Below are positions 22,401-32,696 of a DNA stretch of 64,000 nucleotides, piece by piece. Where the stretch lies: contig NC_089178.1 in NCBI RefSeq assembly GCF_947507565.1, forward strand, positions 1,364,001 to 1,428,000. Direction: 5' to 3'. A program made the position numbers and the translations under genes. This DNA is from Oscarella lobularis (lineage: Eukaryota; Porifera; Homoscleromorpha; Homosclerophorida; Oscarellidae). The number at the start of each line of letters is the position of its first letter. Position 1 is the first letter of the stretch. The notes under the pieces were generated by a model that made no database searches, had not been told where the DNA came from, and worked only from the letters and a program-made list of their open reading frames with translations.

Positions 22401-22672
22401 TAAAAACAATCAAAGATCTGAGTCAAAAATTCAACGCGACACTTCTTACTTCAGAAATGGAAGAAGAAAGAGAAGAGCCTTCAGGCACAAATGAAAACGA
22501 AGACGAAGATACTTTCGAGAGTGGCTTCGACGACGACGATTATTACTCGTCTCACGAATTCGTCGATCACTTGATGATTGAACTCGACGGTATATCTATG
22601 GCAGGAGCTAAGCCAAGGTTCCATTCCGCTAAGCATCGAGGCCAGACTTTTACCCATGATCACGCCTATTAA
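19475..22672 (+). pseudogene. Large multi-exon protein with C-terminal RING-like cluster; one frameshift
   Basis: Exons: 19475-19879, 19940-20072, 20128-20378, 20439-20966, 21032-21153, 21203-21278, 21345-21453, 21516-22672; phases agree. A coiled-coil stretch lies in exon 2 (SVKEELKIAREQLQAASRR). A conserved-looking core has LLIADDFHVVHTIQRP and SKAIHMATCLIDVHE. After the frame change come VEVFHSLLRAQCPSWSW and a Cys/His cluster CDFQGCDK...LTCGHSFH...CIYC (RING-like), then an acidic tail. It resembles a lineage-expanded invertebrate family of unknown function that I cannot name with confidence and that may be transposon-derived. A run of six A at 21916-21921 is one base short or long: frame 1 ends just after it and frame 2 takes over. 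The gene is therefore either recently broken or carries an assembly error. Confidence 0.6.
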
Positions 22673-22829
22673 TAGAAGGAAAACAGACCAGGAAATTAGT
22701 CTTCAGATTATTACCTACCTGTGATCATATTATTTAGACAACTGAACGTTGGGATTGAGTCTAGAAACATTACAAAAAGCTAACATAAAAAAATTGTATA
22801 TCGCTCTTATCTAATCAGTCACGTGTCCA

Positions 22830-23272
22830 GTCCTCCTTCTCTCCGTCTTCTCCTTCGGCGTACAGTCGATCACTGCCTTCAAACGCTGGACTCAGTTCTG
22901 CGGGTAGGATTACAATGCGTTAGACAATAACTAAAAAACAAAGAAGCTTACTTGTTTCACTATTTGGTGGCAAATTTTGAGTGGAGAACCGGCAACGCCT
23001 GGGAGCTGTTGTAGCAAAGCCAAAGCTGCTTCAAAAAATGCGTCATTCTTCAGCGCATCATACTTTCCAGTCTGAATCGCTGAAACTTCGACGATCAGCG
23101 GGAAAACGACGAAGAAACCCATACAATCGTCCCTAGCAACTTGCGCATGCGCAGTGTTTGTCCGCCCTGCTCGGCAGGGCGGACTTTCAAATACGCATGC
23201 GTCGTAGTTAGGGTGACATCCCGCTATCTCGCGTTCCACGTAGGAGCGCAATTGCCCTCTTAGCCGTTTCAT
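22830..23272 (-). other. Possible small gene or exon pair, unclassified
   Basis: A minus-strand frame from 23272 encodes MKRLRGQLRSYVEREIAG, then a hydrophobic stretch, then AFFEAALALLQQLPGVAGSP and a strong donor (CAA then gtaagc) at about 22952. A downstream acidic stretch (SDRLYAEGEDGEKED, about 22835-22890) could be the next exon, but no frame-consistent splice was found. A short palindrome (23137-23192) lies in the frame. I do not recognise the product. Confidence 0.25.
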
Positions 23273-24536
23273 TTCACTATTTTTGTAAAGAAAAATGTTT
23301 TAGTACTCTTTTCTCTGCCCCTCTGCTGACGGACTACGTTTGAGGGTACCCAGGGAGGAAGTCCTGTCTAATGCGATAGCAGTTTGCATAACGAGAATTT
23401 TTCAAAATTAAACTAACAGGAAACACAGAAATCTTTCAGCCTATAATACAGTCTTGGAAAAAAAGGACTCTAAGAAGGGCGAAAAATTGCGCGCGCTCCG
23501 GGTCTCAGCTGAAATACCAGACCCCATAAACGTAAAAATAGATCCCTTCTATTCTTGCTATGCGGTAATTTTTGACGTACACCCTAGAACCTAGCTCTGA
23601 GATAAGGTGCAAATCGGTAATGACATGAATGTGGGCTTGAAATGTCAGGTGAAACGTACGCAATCTCGCCCTCTAAAAATCCCCTAATACGGTAAAACTC
23701 AAATCAAAGCGTATTTTCAAAGCTTCGATTTGTGAAAACCTGACGGAGGACCCTATCCTAAGCCACGTTGTGACGGTGGTACATATGAGTACACGCAGTA
23801 ACATATGTAGCGGCTATCCTTAAATGAGCGCGTTGTTCAACTTCAGAGGCGTAGTACTCAATTGACGTCCTCTCGAAAAAAAACGCGTCGATCTCATATA
23901 AAAGAATATTTAGTAAGGCTTTGATTTGCAAAATTTTAAGCTTATCCGGTTCGAATTGACCTTATCCGAAGCCATTTTCTGTGGGCGGGTCTTAATAGAA
24001 TACACAACACACAGTAGCGCTATTGGCCCATTAGTCATTGTTAGCAGAGAAGAGGCAGGTGTTTCATTCTACGCGCCTTCTGAAATTGCGTTTCGCGGCT
24101 ATCTCACGCCGCGAAACGCTACTAAGACACATTGTTTGTGTCAGGAGTACGCGGCAGCGAATTTGCGGTCCCGTTCGCCTCTTTTCAGATTATCGCGAAC
24201 TCTTTCGACGCGTTTTGTGAAAATAGCACCCCCTTAGAAAAAAAATAGCCCCTTTCCAATCAAAAGATATGTTATCTGGGCAGCGTTGAGAGGCGATCGC
24301 GACCTTATCAGATAAGGTTGTAGCTTATCACAGGGAGTTTCTCTCAACATGTCGACATAGTCGCGAAAGCAGCGTAATCATTGGCAGAGATTAATCTCTG
24401 TCATTGGATCCCGCCTAAATATTAACGCACATGCGCAGTGAAAGTCGCCCCTGCTCCCCGCACCCCGCGGTGACGTCAGGATCGGAGCAACGGCTTATCG
24501 TGTCGACTTCTACGCGCATTTATTCACCGAAGAACG
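23273..24536. other. No gene recognised
   Basis: AT-moderate unique-looking sequence with scattered stops in all frames. The last 100 bp before 24537 contain TGACGTCAGG (CRE-like) and could be the promoter of the PP1-like exon. Confidence 0.5.
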
Positions 24537-24588
24537 ATGGCCGAAGGTTCTCTCAACATCGATCGCATCATTTCTCGCCTTCTCGAAG
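24537..24588 (+). CDS. Orphan first exon resembling PP1 catalytic subunit
   Basis: ATG at 24537 begins MAEGSLNIDRIISRLLE, very close to the N-terminus of protein phosphatase 1 catalytic subunits (pattern LN-D-SII-RLLE). It is followed by a possible donor (GAAG then gtattc). None of the metallophosphatase motifs (GDxHG, GDxxDRG, GNHE) was seen to the right. Either the remaining exons are absent, lost to the repeats that follow, or this is a duplicated exon. Short length limits certainty. Confidence 0.45.
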
Positions 24589-24651
24589 GTATTCCGCTGG
24601 GAAAACGACCGATTTCGCGACGAAATCGCATCGCTTCTTCTAGTCTATACT

Positions 24652-26700
24652 ACTAAGAGCGGCGGCCATCTTGGATGACGTCAGAACCTTTCGTTATAAT
24701 CGCAAAGGCTCATCCGCTATGCTTTCTACCACACTCTCTTGCGGTGCAAACATCTCCAACGATCCGCGCGGTGACGACTGGCCATCTCTTTTTTCTCGGA
24801 CGACGTTAGGCGCTCCCTTATGGGGTGCACAATCCCTGGTGCGTTTGGTTGTCTTTATTATGACGTCATACGGCACCGGCACTCTGAATTGTGTGCCCTA
24901 AAAGGAGGTTACACTACGCCTTATTTTGCACCGCAAGAGCGGGTAACAAATGGGCCATTCTCCAGAAAACTCACGGCGTGTGACGTACTCTATAAGTGGG
25001 CCCATAAACCTCGCATATGGAGTCGAGCACTCCGTTTCGGACCAGTAAAAGTACCGTTTATGCTTAGATGTCAGTCGCTCCTCTAATCTACTTGAACGGT
25101 GTAACTTTGCGGCCATGCGGAACGTATGACCCAGCATTGCGGGTCTGTAGAATATGGTCTATTGCGGATTGGCACCGTTCGGAATACGTCCGCTATCGGT
25201 GCCCTTGATCAACGTGCGACAAACCGCTGTGATGCATACACTTGTTCGCAAGATAAATATACATCAATCTGTGATTCTTAGGGTCCTAAAAATTAGAGAT
25301 CGAGGACCCCATCTTTGATTCTTAGAGTTCTAAATATTGGGGATAAGAATCACTGCAAATCTTTAGTCACATACACATGCGAGTAAGCCCGGGAAAGTGT
25401 ACTAAGCACACAATAGAGCTACTCGCGGGCGCCGCCAGCATAGATAATATGAGACAATCAACACTCACACTACATTACGGTATTTATTTTCCAGTGCGAA
25501 GCACGGGCACCATGACTAAGAGCGGCGGCCATCTTGGATAACGTCAGAACTTTTCGGTTTGGTCGAAAAGGCTCATTCTCTACCACACTCTCTTGGGGTG
25601 CAAACATCTCTAAAAATCGGAGCGGTGACGACTGGCCATCACTTTTTTCTCTGTCGCCGTAGGGTGCTCCCTTATACACAATCCCTGGTGCGTTTGTCTT
25701 CATTATGACGTCATACTCACCACGCGCTCTGACACACGCTACGCCTTATTTGCACCGCAATAACGTGCAAAAAGATCGGGTAACGAATGGGCCATTCTCC
25801 AGAAACCTCACGGCGTATGACGTACTCTGTAAGTGGGCCCCAAAACCTCGCATATGGAGTCAAGCACTCCGTTTCGGCCCATTATATCATCTTCGATTCT
25901 TATGGCCCTAAAAACAATCAGCATACGTCTGCTTATCTTTACTTACATGAACATGCGAGTAAGTCCGGGAAAGTGCACTAAGCACACAATAGAGCTCATC
26001 GCGGGCGCCGCTACCATAGATAGTATGAGATCATCAACACTCACACTACACTGCATGCGGTATATACATTTTCCCGTGCAAAGCACGGGCACCAAAACTA
26101 GGACTTTAAGAATCAAAGATGAGGACCTAGCTGATCTCTGTTATTTAGGACCCTAATAATCAAAGATGGGTACCCGATCTTTTGCACGTTATTGTGGTGC
26201 AAAGGAGGCCGTTGCGTGTGTCAACTGGCCTCCTTTTCAAGACACACAATTCAGAGCGCCTGGCAAAACCTCCACGTATGATGTCGTAAAAAAGAAAAAC
26301 GCACCAGGGATTGTGTACCCTATAATCCCGGGAGCACCCGACGGCGACCGAGAAAAGGTGATGGCCAGTCGTCAGGGTCCTACATAAATGTTAGAGATTA
26401 ATTCTTGGGGTCGTAGATGTCTTAATCTCTAATATTAAGAACCTTGAGAATAAATCTCTAATATTTAGAACAATACGAATGAAAGATGGGGTCCCAATCT
26501 TTGATTCTTATGGTCTTAAATGCGAACAGCTTGCGTCTGCTTATCTTTACTCACATACACATGCGAGTAATCCCGGGAAAATGAACAAAGCACACAATAG
26601 AGCTCATCGCGGGCGCCGCCACTATAGATAATATGAGGCCACAAAAAACTCACACTACACTGCGGTATCTATTTTCCCGTGCGAAGCACGGGCACCAAAA
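24652..26700. repeat. Nest of MITE-like repeats (two direct long units, one inverted part, three 140-bp units)
   Basis: Unit A at about 24652-25055 and again at about 25516-25885 (both begin AAGAGCGGCGGCCATCTTGG), with an inverted partial copy at about 26166-26385. Unit C, beginning ACATGCGAGTAAG and ending CGAAGCACGGGCACC, occurs three times: about 25376-25512, 25953-26094 and 26562-26697. Between them AT-rich TTAGGGTCCTAA-type palindromes recur. No coding function. Probably non-autonomous elements inserted into each other. Confidence 0.75.
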
Positions 26701-27336
26701 CTAGTGTTCAATATTTTGCAGCATAGATATAACAGTACTGTTATATCTATGGTGGCCACCAAGGATAAATAAACATAACGGGCACGTAACAAATAGCTTT
26801 ATCAAGGGAATGCAGTAAAGGAGACACAACGACTTTTTAGACCATCTGAATTTCGAATTGGGAAACGGAGGTGATAGTTTACCTTAGATTATACTAGTAT
26901 TCATTCATTGAGTTGCAGGCACGTTATCGTCCCTGTCCGACACCCAATTGAACAGTTTTATTCCAGTCAAGGTCAACGCCCTCCTCTCCAAGCCTGAATA
27001 TCCGATCTTCTATGCCACAAAGGCAATCGGTAAACACAAGTCCAAAGTTGACGCAGATAAGAATGTGTTCATCGTAGATGAGAGGGTATTGGAAAATACA
27101 TCTTCACGTCTGTCAACGATAAATTATATCTGTTTCCAAGCTCTTTATCGACGATGATAGTCGTCAAATTGTTGACCCTTTGAGTGAAACAAAGCTTATT
27201 CTTCGTCGAAGTCAATCAATGGATATTCCGCTGCAACAAATAACGCCGGCAATTCTTCCTCTGAAGGGCCCTATTTGCATCCCAAAAATTAAACTACGAA
27301 CACTATTAGCGGGCCCGCTAATTAGACCCTTAGTGG
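26701..27336. other. Unclassified; short ORF at 26948-27157
   Basis: A 69-codon plus frame (NSFIPVKVNALLSKPEYPIF...) continues in another frame as FIDDDSRQIVDPLSETKLIL (to about 27300). It looks like decayed coding sequence, but I do not recognise the family. It may include the edge of the mitochondrial insertion. Confidence 0.3.
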
Positions 27337-27676
27337 TTATTCTCATTCTAGCCTACCCTTCATCCACTCGTATATTAAGCCTAAAGTTAATATGAATAAA
27401 AATATTATCATAGTTCAATAACCAAATAAAGAAATTTGGTTATAAACAACACTTCAGGGAAAAAGGAATGATATATCGAGGTCAAAAATTAAAAATAAAA
27501 TACCAATTAAGAAAAATCTTACAGAAAATGGGATTCGAGATGATTCGAATGGGTCAAAGGCATTCATAAATAGATACTTTTTCAATATCCGGTTGTTTAA
27601 ATATAAGAGGCGCCGGAGATAGCAACAGATATGACTATGCTAAGGCACAACGCTATGAAAATACCATAAAATTCCG
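27337..27676 (-). pseudogene. nad3: Mitochondrial nad3 copy in the nucleus (NUMT)
   Basis: The minus strand reads [20 protein letters not shown], then [41 protein letters not shown] and YEWMKGRLEWE, the whole length of NADH dehydrogenase subunit 3. TGA must be read as Trp (mitochondrial code). At least two small indels (near 27600 and 27560) break the frame. The stop TAA is at 27339-27337. It is a nuclear pseudogene, following nad6 in the same direction as it would in mtDNA. Confidence 0.82.
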
Positions 27677-27740
27677 CGCTTATTTGGTTTTCTTAATCAG
27701 AGGGTATTGTGGCTATAAACCACTATAGCGTTTAGTGCGA

Positions 27741-28335
27741 TTATTGCCATAATGATCGACTTGTTTGTGTGAAAAGATCTTGTCTTTTTAACTCTGCTCC
27801 TAACTCATGAGTTAAAACTATGGCTCCTATCATTGCTACTAATAATATAAAGCTTGCTATGATAAATAAATAATAATAATCTGTGTATAAATTCGCCCTA
27901 AGACTTCTATATTTGAGGATTTTATTATTTCTATAGAGGCATTTCATGCGTCAACTCCTCCTTTTAAGCATTCGTGATCTATGTCTCAATAATTATATGC
28001 AGTGGCTTCTCTTCCCATAATTAAAACTTCAAATAATAAAAGAACTCCTATTCCAGAGCCAATTGGAATATAATTTGACATATCCCCGCCCCCTCAAGGT
28101 CAGTAAGATTTAGCATCATAATTACAAACAAAAATAATATCGAAATTTGCTCCCACATAAACGATTAAAAATATTAATGCTATAAAGTCAATACCTAATA
28201 AAATAAATAGGGCTGAAGCGCCCAAAAATACTACTATTAACCAAAACACTGAATGTACATTGGATTAAGTGCTGAGATTACCATTATCCCAGATATTATA
28301 ACACCTAATGCAAGTATATAAAATAACCCTTCCAC
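27741..28335 (-). pseudogene. nad6: Mitochondrial nad6 copy (NUMT)
   Basis: The minus strand reads VEGLFYILALGVIISGIMVI, then after a short insertion SVFWLIVVFLGASALFILLG, the loop LTDLEGGGDMSNYIPIGSG, and the end SFILLVAMIGAIVLTHELGA to LFTQTSRSLWQ and TAA at 27743-27741. The long polar loop is typical of sponge/cnidarian nad6. TGA is used as Trp. Small indels break the frame near 28250 and 28105. Confidence 0.85.
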
Positions 28336-28930
28336 TGTACTCCCAAGGAGAATTGAACCCCTGTTTTTTGCCTTAACAGGCCCTAAAAGGCCAGGAACAA
28401 CGCTCAAACGCAAGCAGAACCTCTCAAAGAAAACTTTGAAAAACAAAAAGGTTCCCAAAAGGGGCCCCCGCTAAAAGCTCAAGCCAAAAAGACAACAAAC
28501 GGTACAAAAAAGGAGCACAAACTCTCCCTACCTGTACCTAACCCAAAACAAACTCTAACCCTTACAATCAGTAAGAGAAAAACACCTGGATCCCCCAAAA
28601 GGGGCCCCCAATCAAATAATACCAAAATATAAGGCAAATAAACGCCTATATGAATAAATCATCCGCAAACACACTGCCTAACCCAAGGCAAACCCTTATC
28701 CTTACATCCAATAAGGAAAAAGAACCCCCAGAAGGGACCCCTCTTAAAAATAAAGGAAAATTAGGCAAATAAAAGCAAAAATCGACACAACACTGGATAA
28801 AACAATCAAAAATACATGGAGTCAAGTATGGGCTTTAGCATGGCACCGAAAAGACTAGAGCTCAGTAATAAATTATCAATTTTTTTAAAAATCTTTAGTT
28901 TGACATTACGTGCTCATGACTTCTTGGGGT
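28336..28930. other. Mitochondrial-type intergenic region with repeated hairpins, degraded tRNA remnant
   Basis: A-rich, C-rich/G-poor strand sequence upstream of nad6. CCCAAAAGGGGCCCCC-type palindromes occur at about 28454-28471 and 28593-28611, with a related one at about 28723-28741, and paired CTTAC...GTAAG stems lie between. Near 28338-28400 the minus strand carries a T-arm-like GGGTTCAATTCTCC with a broken acceptor, a probable tRNA stub. This resembles sponge mtDNA spacer hairpins. Confidence 0.5.
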
Positions 28931-29473
28931 CGGTTGGTGATGTGCGACGAACAAAAATAAAAAAATCAATTCGAAAATTCGAGCGAGGTGACGTCGTTGT
29001 CGTTGCCTTGAACGTCGCTGCGACGTTAGTAAAATTGAATGCCGCCGCCGATGATGAGAACCTTGCCGTCGGGATGCGACTCGCGCGTCATCAGACTCAG
29101 AATCGTTTTCGCGTATTCGAACGTCTGCGATTCGCTCGGCGCGCCGGAGTACTCGCCATAGTTGGCCAATTCGGAACTGAAGCCCAAATCGCAGATAGTG
29201 TCACTAGAAAAACGAAAGAACACATAAAGCTCAATAGATAATATCATGTAACAATATCATTTTCTAGTGGTACAGTCAAACCTCTGATAGCGGACATTCT
29301 AAATAGTGGACACCTCTAAACAGTGGACACTGACCAAAGTCCCGGTTGACTTTTAATACTTTTTCAGTACATTGCGACCTCTGATAGTGGACACTCAGCC
29401 TCTGCACGGCGGACACTAATCTTTCTGAAGCCGATGTTTATTCTTGTCTAATGCCATCTATAGCTCAACTATG

Positions 29474-29891
29474 CTACGCAAGACCTCGATCTCGTAGAGT
29501 CTGAACAATATTCCTGATCTTACTGATGACCGGCTTTGGGCCATGCAGGCAATAGATGCACGGAATTTCCAAGCCGTAGCCACCGCCTCGATTTACGTAG
29601 TTTCCAGTAACTCTTGCTGTTCCCTTGTTTACTTCTCGTTGTAGAAATCTACTTATTGTCGGAGCGAGGTTGTATGGCACCAACTACTGCTTCTTTCATA
29701 ATTGCCACGGCTTTTCTGTCCTTTTCATTTTGAGGCTCTTGCCGAAGCTGTAACGTTTCTCCTACTGTTGGTGTCCATATGCCTTTGTAAGCATGATATC
29801 CGCGGATGAAAGAAGAAATGTCTATGCTATCCAACTCTTGGTGCGCAACCGGTTGACTGACCATTCTAGGAGCTTCTAAAAACGCATTCAA
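29474..29891 (-). pseudogene. HIRAN-like ORF inside the Tigger element, frameshifted
   Basis: The minus frame from 29891 has SSFIRGYHAYKGIWTPTVGE, LRQEPQNEKDRKAVAIMKE and VVGA. A second frame continues VPYNLAPTISRFLQRE and YVNRGGGYGLEIPCIYC. Together they match a small HIRAN-like domain (ExNxxDxxAVAV ... VVGHVP ... GLEIPC) seen in many invertebrate predicted proteins. The join near 29670-29690 has lost bases around the expected HVP. It stands head-to-head with the transposase, so the 104 bp between them may hold a shared promoter. Function in the element is unknown. Confidence 0.6.
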
Positions 29892-29995
29892 CGCTTTGTA
29901 TGTGTTTTAGACCCGGCTAGCTGACCCTAATCGATGCAGGGCGTCTTCCGCGTGTTTACGGTCGAGTTAGGCGCATGCGTACTTGAATTCTTGTC

Positions 29996-31609
29996 ATGGC
30001 GACTGAAAAAGGAAAGAAGAGAATTTTCTTGACTCTTGAGAAGAAATACGCTGTAGTCAAGGCATCGGAGGGCGGTACAGCTTCTTTGAGGCAGCTTGCA
30101 GAGAGGTTCGAATGCGGCAAAAGTCAGATTGGCGTTCTTCTCAAAAATAAAGCAAAAATTATTGCCCAGTTTGAAGAAAACTTGCCAATCACAGCACTTC
30201 ATCTAAAAAAGAAAGCGCGTGTCTCAAAATACGGAGACATAAATGATAACCTCTACGAGTGGTATACTATGGCGTGTTCGAAGAACATTTATCCAACTGG
30301 CCCTATGCTGACAGAAAAAGCAAAACAAATAGCTATGTGTCTAGGTCAGCATGATTTTAGAGGTTCAAATAGATGGCTTGAAAAATGGAAAAAACGATTC
30401 AATATAAAGCAGGTTGCTATATCTGGCGAATCAGGGGATGTCCGAAGCGAAACCGTTCAGAGTTGGAAAGAGCGCCTACCCGAACTGCTTCAGGAGTACG
30501 AGAAGAGCAACATATGGAACATGGATGAGACTGGTTGCTTCTGGAAGGCTCTGCCAGAGAAAGGATTTGGCAGGAAAGGAGAAAAGTGCAGCGGTGGAAA
30601 GAAAAGTAAGCAGCGAATGACCATAGCCTTTTTTGCAAACGCTGAAGGCGAGAAAGAGAAACCAGTTGTTATATGGAAATACGAAAACCCAAGATGTTTT
30701 AGTCGTGTAGAGAAGAGTAGCCTTCCTGTGAAGTCTTTTCATCAGAGCAAGTCTTAGATGACTAGAAAAATTTTTGATGTCGTTTTATCGTCCCTGAACA
30801 GACGTCTCGTCTCTCAAAAGAGGTCAATTCTACTTGTTCTGGATAATGCTGGATGCCACCCAAAAGATGGTGAATACTCGAACATTAAACTTCCCTTTTT
30901 GCCTCCAAATACAACTGCCCAATTGCAGCCTCTGGATCTTGGCATCATTCAAAATTTCAAAATCCATTACAAACGGCGACTACTTCAGTACGTTCTTGCA
31001 CGAATTGAAGAAAGTGAATCTGCGTCAGAAGTTGTCAAGTCTGTGAATGTTCTAACAGCTATCCGTTGGGTTGCACAAGCGTGGAAGGAAGTCAAATCCG
31101 AAACAATTCAAAAATGTTTTCGCAATGCTGGAATTCTCGATAACGATATGGAAGTTTCGCAAATTCCAGATAACGACGACTTGTACGAAGATATCGATCA
31201 GGCGCAGGTGTTGCAAGAGCTAATTCTGGAAACAAATTTAGAAAGTGCCTGTTACATGGAAGAGTACGTGCAGAGCGAAGACAGTTTGCCAATCTGCCAT
31301 GAATACGACGATGAGAAGTGGGATGACCAATTTATGAGCAGATTAGCTTCAGAGTCTGCCACAGAAGAACCTACCGAACCAGGCGAGGATGACGAAGACC
31401 ATGACGTTGAGGTGACAGCGGAAATTGAGGCCCCACTCTGAATAAGCAGCTTTCCCGAAGTCGTGAAAACGCTCGAGGACGTAAAGCTATACTTGGAGTC
31501 CAAACATTGTTTAGAAGTAGCCCAAGACGTCGGTTTTGTCATTGATAGCGTCGCTGCCTGCCGCAGACGTTTCCAGAAGCAGACAACCGTAGACGAATTT
31601 ATTGTGTAG
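29996..31609 (+). pseudogene. Tigger/pogo transposase with two in-frame stops
   Basis: A single 537-codon frame encodes a CENP-B-type N-terminal HTH (RQLAERFECGKSQIGVLLKN), a CENPB helix-turn-helix half (LTEKAKQIAMCL; NRWLEKWKKRFNI) and a DDE_1 catalytic domain with IWNMDETG, LVLDNAGCHP and LQPLDLGIIQNFK giving the three acidic residues. The C-terminus is VAACRRRFQKQTTVDEFIV. TAG at 30755-30757 stands where Trp is expected, and TGA at 31439-31441 where Arg (CGA) is likely. Both are single transitions, so the copy was inactivated recently. Confidence 0.9.
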
Positions 31610-31930
31610 CTAGAGATTTATCAAAATAAAGGCAAACCTCTTGGAGTGGACAACCTCCCTATAATGGACACTGGCGCCTGGCCCGAGAGTGTCCACTATT
31701 TAGAGGTTTGACTGTACCTGTATACAACGGATGCTCCGCCACCGGCCACCATCGTCCAAATTCGACCCGATTCGTTTAGAACGGTCAGTTTTAGCGATGC
31801 GCCGCTCTTTGCATCCAAGTCGGCTATGTAAGCCTCCTACATCGAATTTTTTATTTACCCGCTAAACCGTTTCGATTTGATTTTTTTGAATTGCCTTGGG
31901 AAAAGGGGCGCGACCGAAGGGAGGCGGAAA

Positions 31931-32520
31931 AATTATACCAACAAGATGACAATTAATTATGGAATTACTGCACTCAGCTATCCGTACAATGGTAAGAGAT
32001 AACTTAGGCAAAGAGGGGGCTAAATATTTCCCATTTGTACTATGTCTCTTTATTTTTATTGTATTATTGAATGCTTTTGGGTTATTCCCTTATGTCTTTA
32101 CACCAACAGTACACATAATAGTAACTTTTGGTTTATCATTGTCAATACTAATAGGAGTTACAATAATTGGGTTATTTAAGTTTAGAGCAAACTTTATGAG
32201 TTTATTTGTGCCAGGAGGTGCGCCATTAGTTTTAGCTCCCTTTTTAGTGCTAATTGAGACAATTAGTTATTTATCTCGAACTATTTCATTAGGGGTTCGA
32301 CTAGCAGCAAATTTATCAGCAGGACACCTTTTATTTGCAATATTATCGTGCTTTACTTTTGATATGTTAACTAATGGACTTGCTCTTTTAAGTGTATTTC
32401 CTATGCTGATAATGATATTTATTACACTTTTAGAGATGGCTGTAGCTGTAATACAGGCCTATGTGTTTTGTTTGTTAACGACAATTTATTTAGGATACAG
32501 TAGCATTACATTAATTTATT
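31931..32520 (+). pseudogene. atp6: Mitochondrial atp6 copy, 5'-truncated (NUMT)
   Basis: It starts inside the gene at PTRWQLIMELLHSAI (TGA as Trp) and continues with FPFVLCLFIFIVLLNAFGLF, LAPFLVLIETISYLSRTISL (the conserved Arg of the proton path is in SLGVRLAANLSAGH) and EMAVAVIQAYVFCLLTTIYL. About the first 80 codons are missing. The end is disturbed after YLG. It forms one insertion with trnR and cox3, in mtDNA-like order. Confidence 0.88.
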
Positions 32521-32558
32521 ACACACCATATAGGCTACGGATTAAATCGGCGCCCCAA

Positions 32559-32630
32559 ACACCCATAGGTCAATTGGTAGAGCATTTACCTTCTAAGTAA
32601 ATGGTTGTAGGTTCAATTCCTGCTGGATGT
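32559..32630 (+). tRNA. trnR: Mitochondrial tRNA-Arg (UCU) copy
   Basis: 72 nt. Acceptor ACACCCA pairs with TGGATGT (one mismatch). D-arm AGGTCAATTGGTAGAGC, anticodon loop CTTCTAA (TCT) on a TTTAC/GTAAA stem, T-arm TGTAGGTTCAATTCCTGC. Probably not functional in the nucleus. Confidence 0.8.
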
Positions 32631-32639
32631 TTTAATAAA

Positions 32640-32694
32640 ATCGACTAAAAATTTTTTATTTTTTGGTTAAGTGAGTTCAAATCTCACAGTCGAT
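32640..32694 (+). pseudogene. Collapsed mitochondrial tRNA remnant
   Basis: Perfect 7-bp acceptor ATCGACT/AGTCGAT and a T-arm GTGAGTTCAAATCTCAC are present, but the D- and anticodon arms are replaced by an A/T run, leaving 55 nt. Identity of the tRNA is not recoverable. Confidence 0.65.
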
Positions 32695-32696
32695 AA

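Larger units (their letters stand above)
29273..31714 (+). mobile_element. Tigger/pogo DNA transposon, nearly full length, TA target duplication
   Basis: Left end CAGTCAAACCTCT and right end AGAGGTTTGACTG are inverted. TA lies just outside each (29271-29272 and 31715-31716). GTGGACAC-type subterminal repeats occur at both ends. It carries a transposase on the plus strand and a HIRAN-like ORF on the minus strand. It is inserted at the first intron base pairs after ACLY exon A. Confidence 0.92.
29007..31836 (-). pseudogene. ACLY: ATP-citrate lyase fragment, two exons split by a transposon
   Basis: Exon A (31836-31718) encodes [20 protein letters not shown] to [13 protein letters not shown]. 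Exon B (29203-29007) encodes [20 protein letters not shown] to [13 protein letters not shown] and, after a 2-nt deletion near 29040, FTNVAATFK. Both match the ATP-grasp half of cytosolic ACLY, which makes acetyl-CoA from citrate. Splice acceptors are present (gatgtag before A, tttctag before B). Exon B ends at AAG followed by gcaacg, another GC-type donor. No other ACLY exon was seen nearby, and mitochondrial insertions lie on both sides, so this is probably a displaced, inactive fragment. The deletion could also be an assembly error. Confidence 0.85.

Noticed and set aside
22931-23272. Mediator-subunit-like small protein
   Set aside because: Only a loose LLQQLPGV-type resemblance; no frame-consistent second exon was found, so it is left unclassified.
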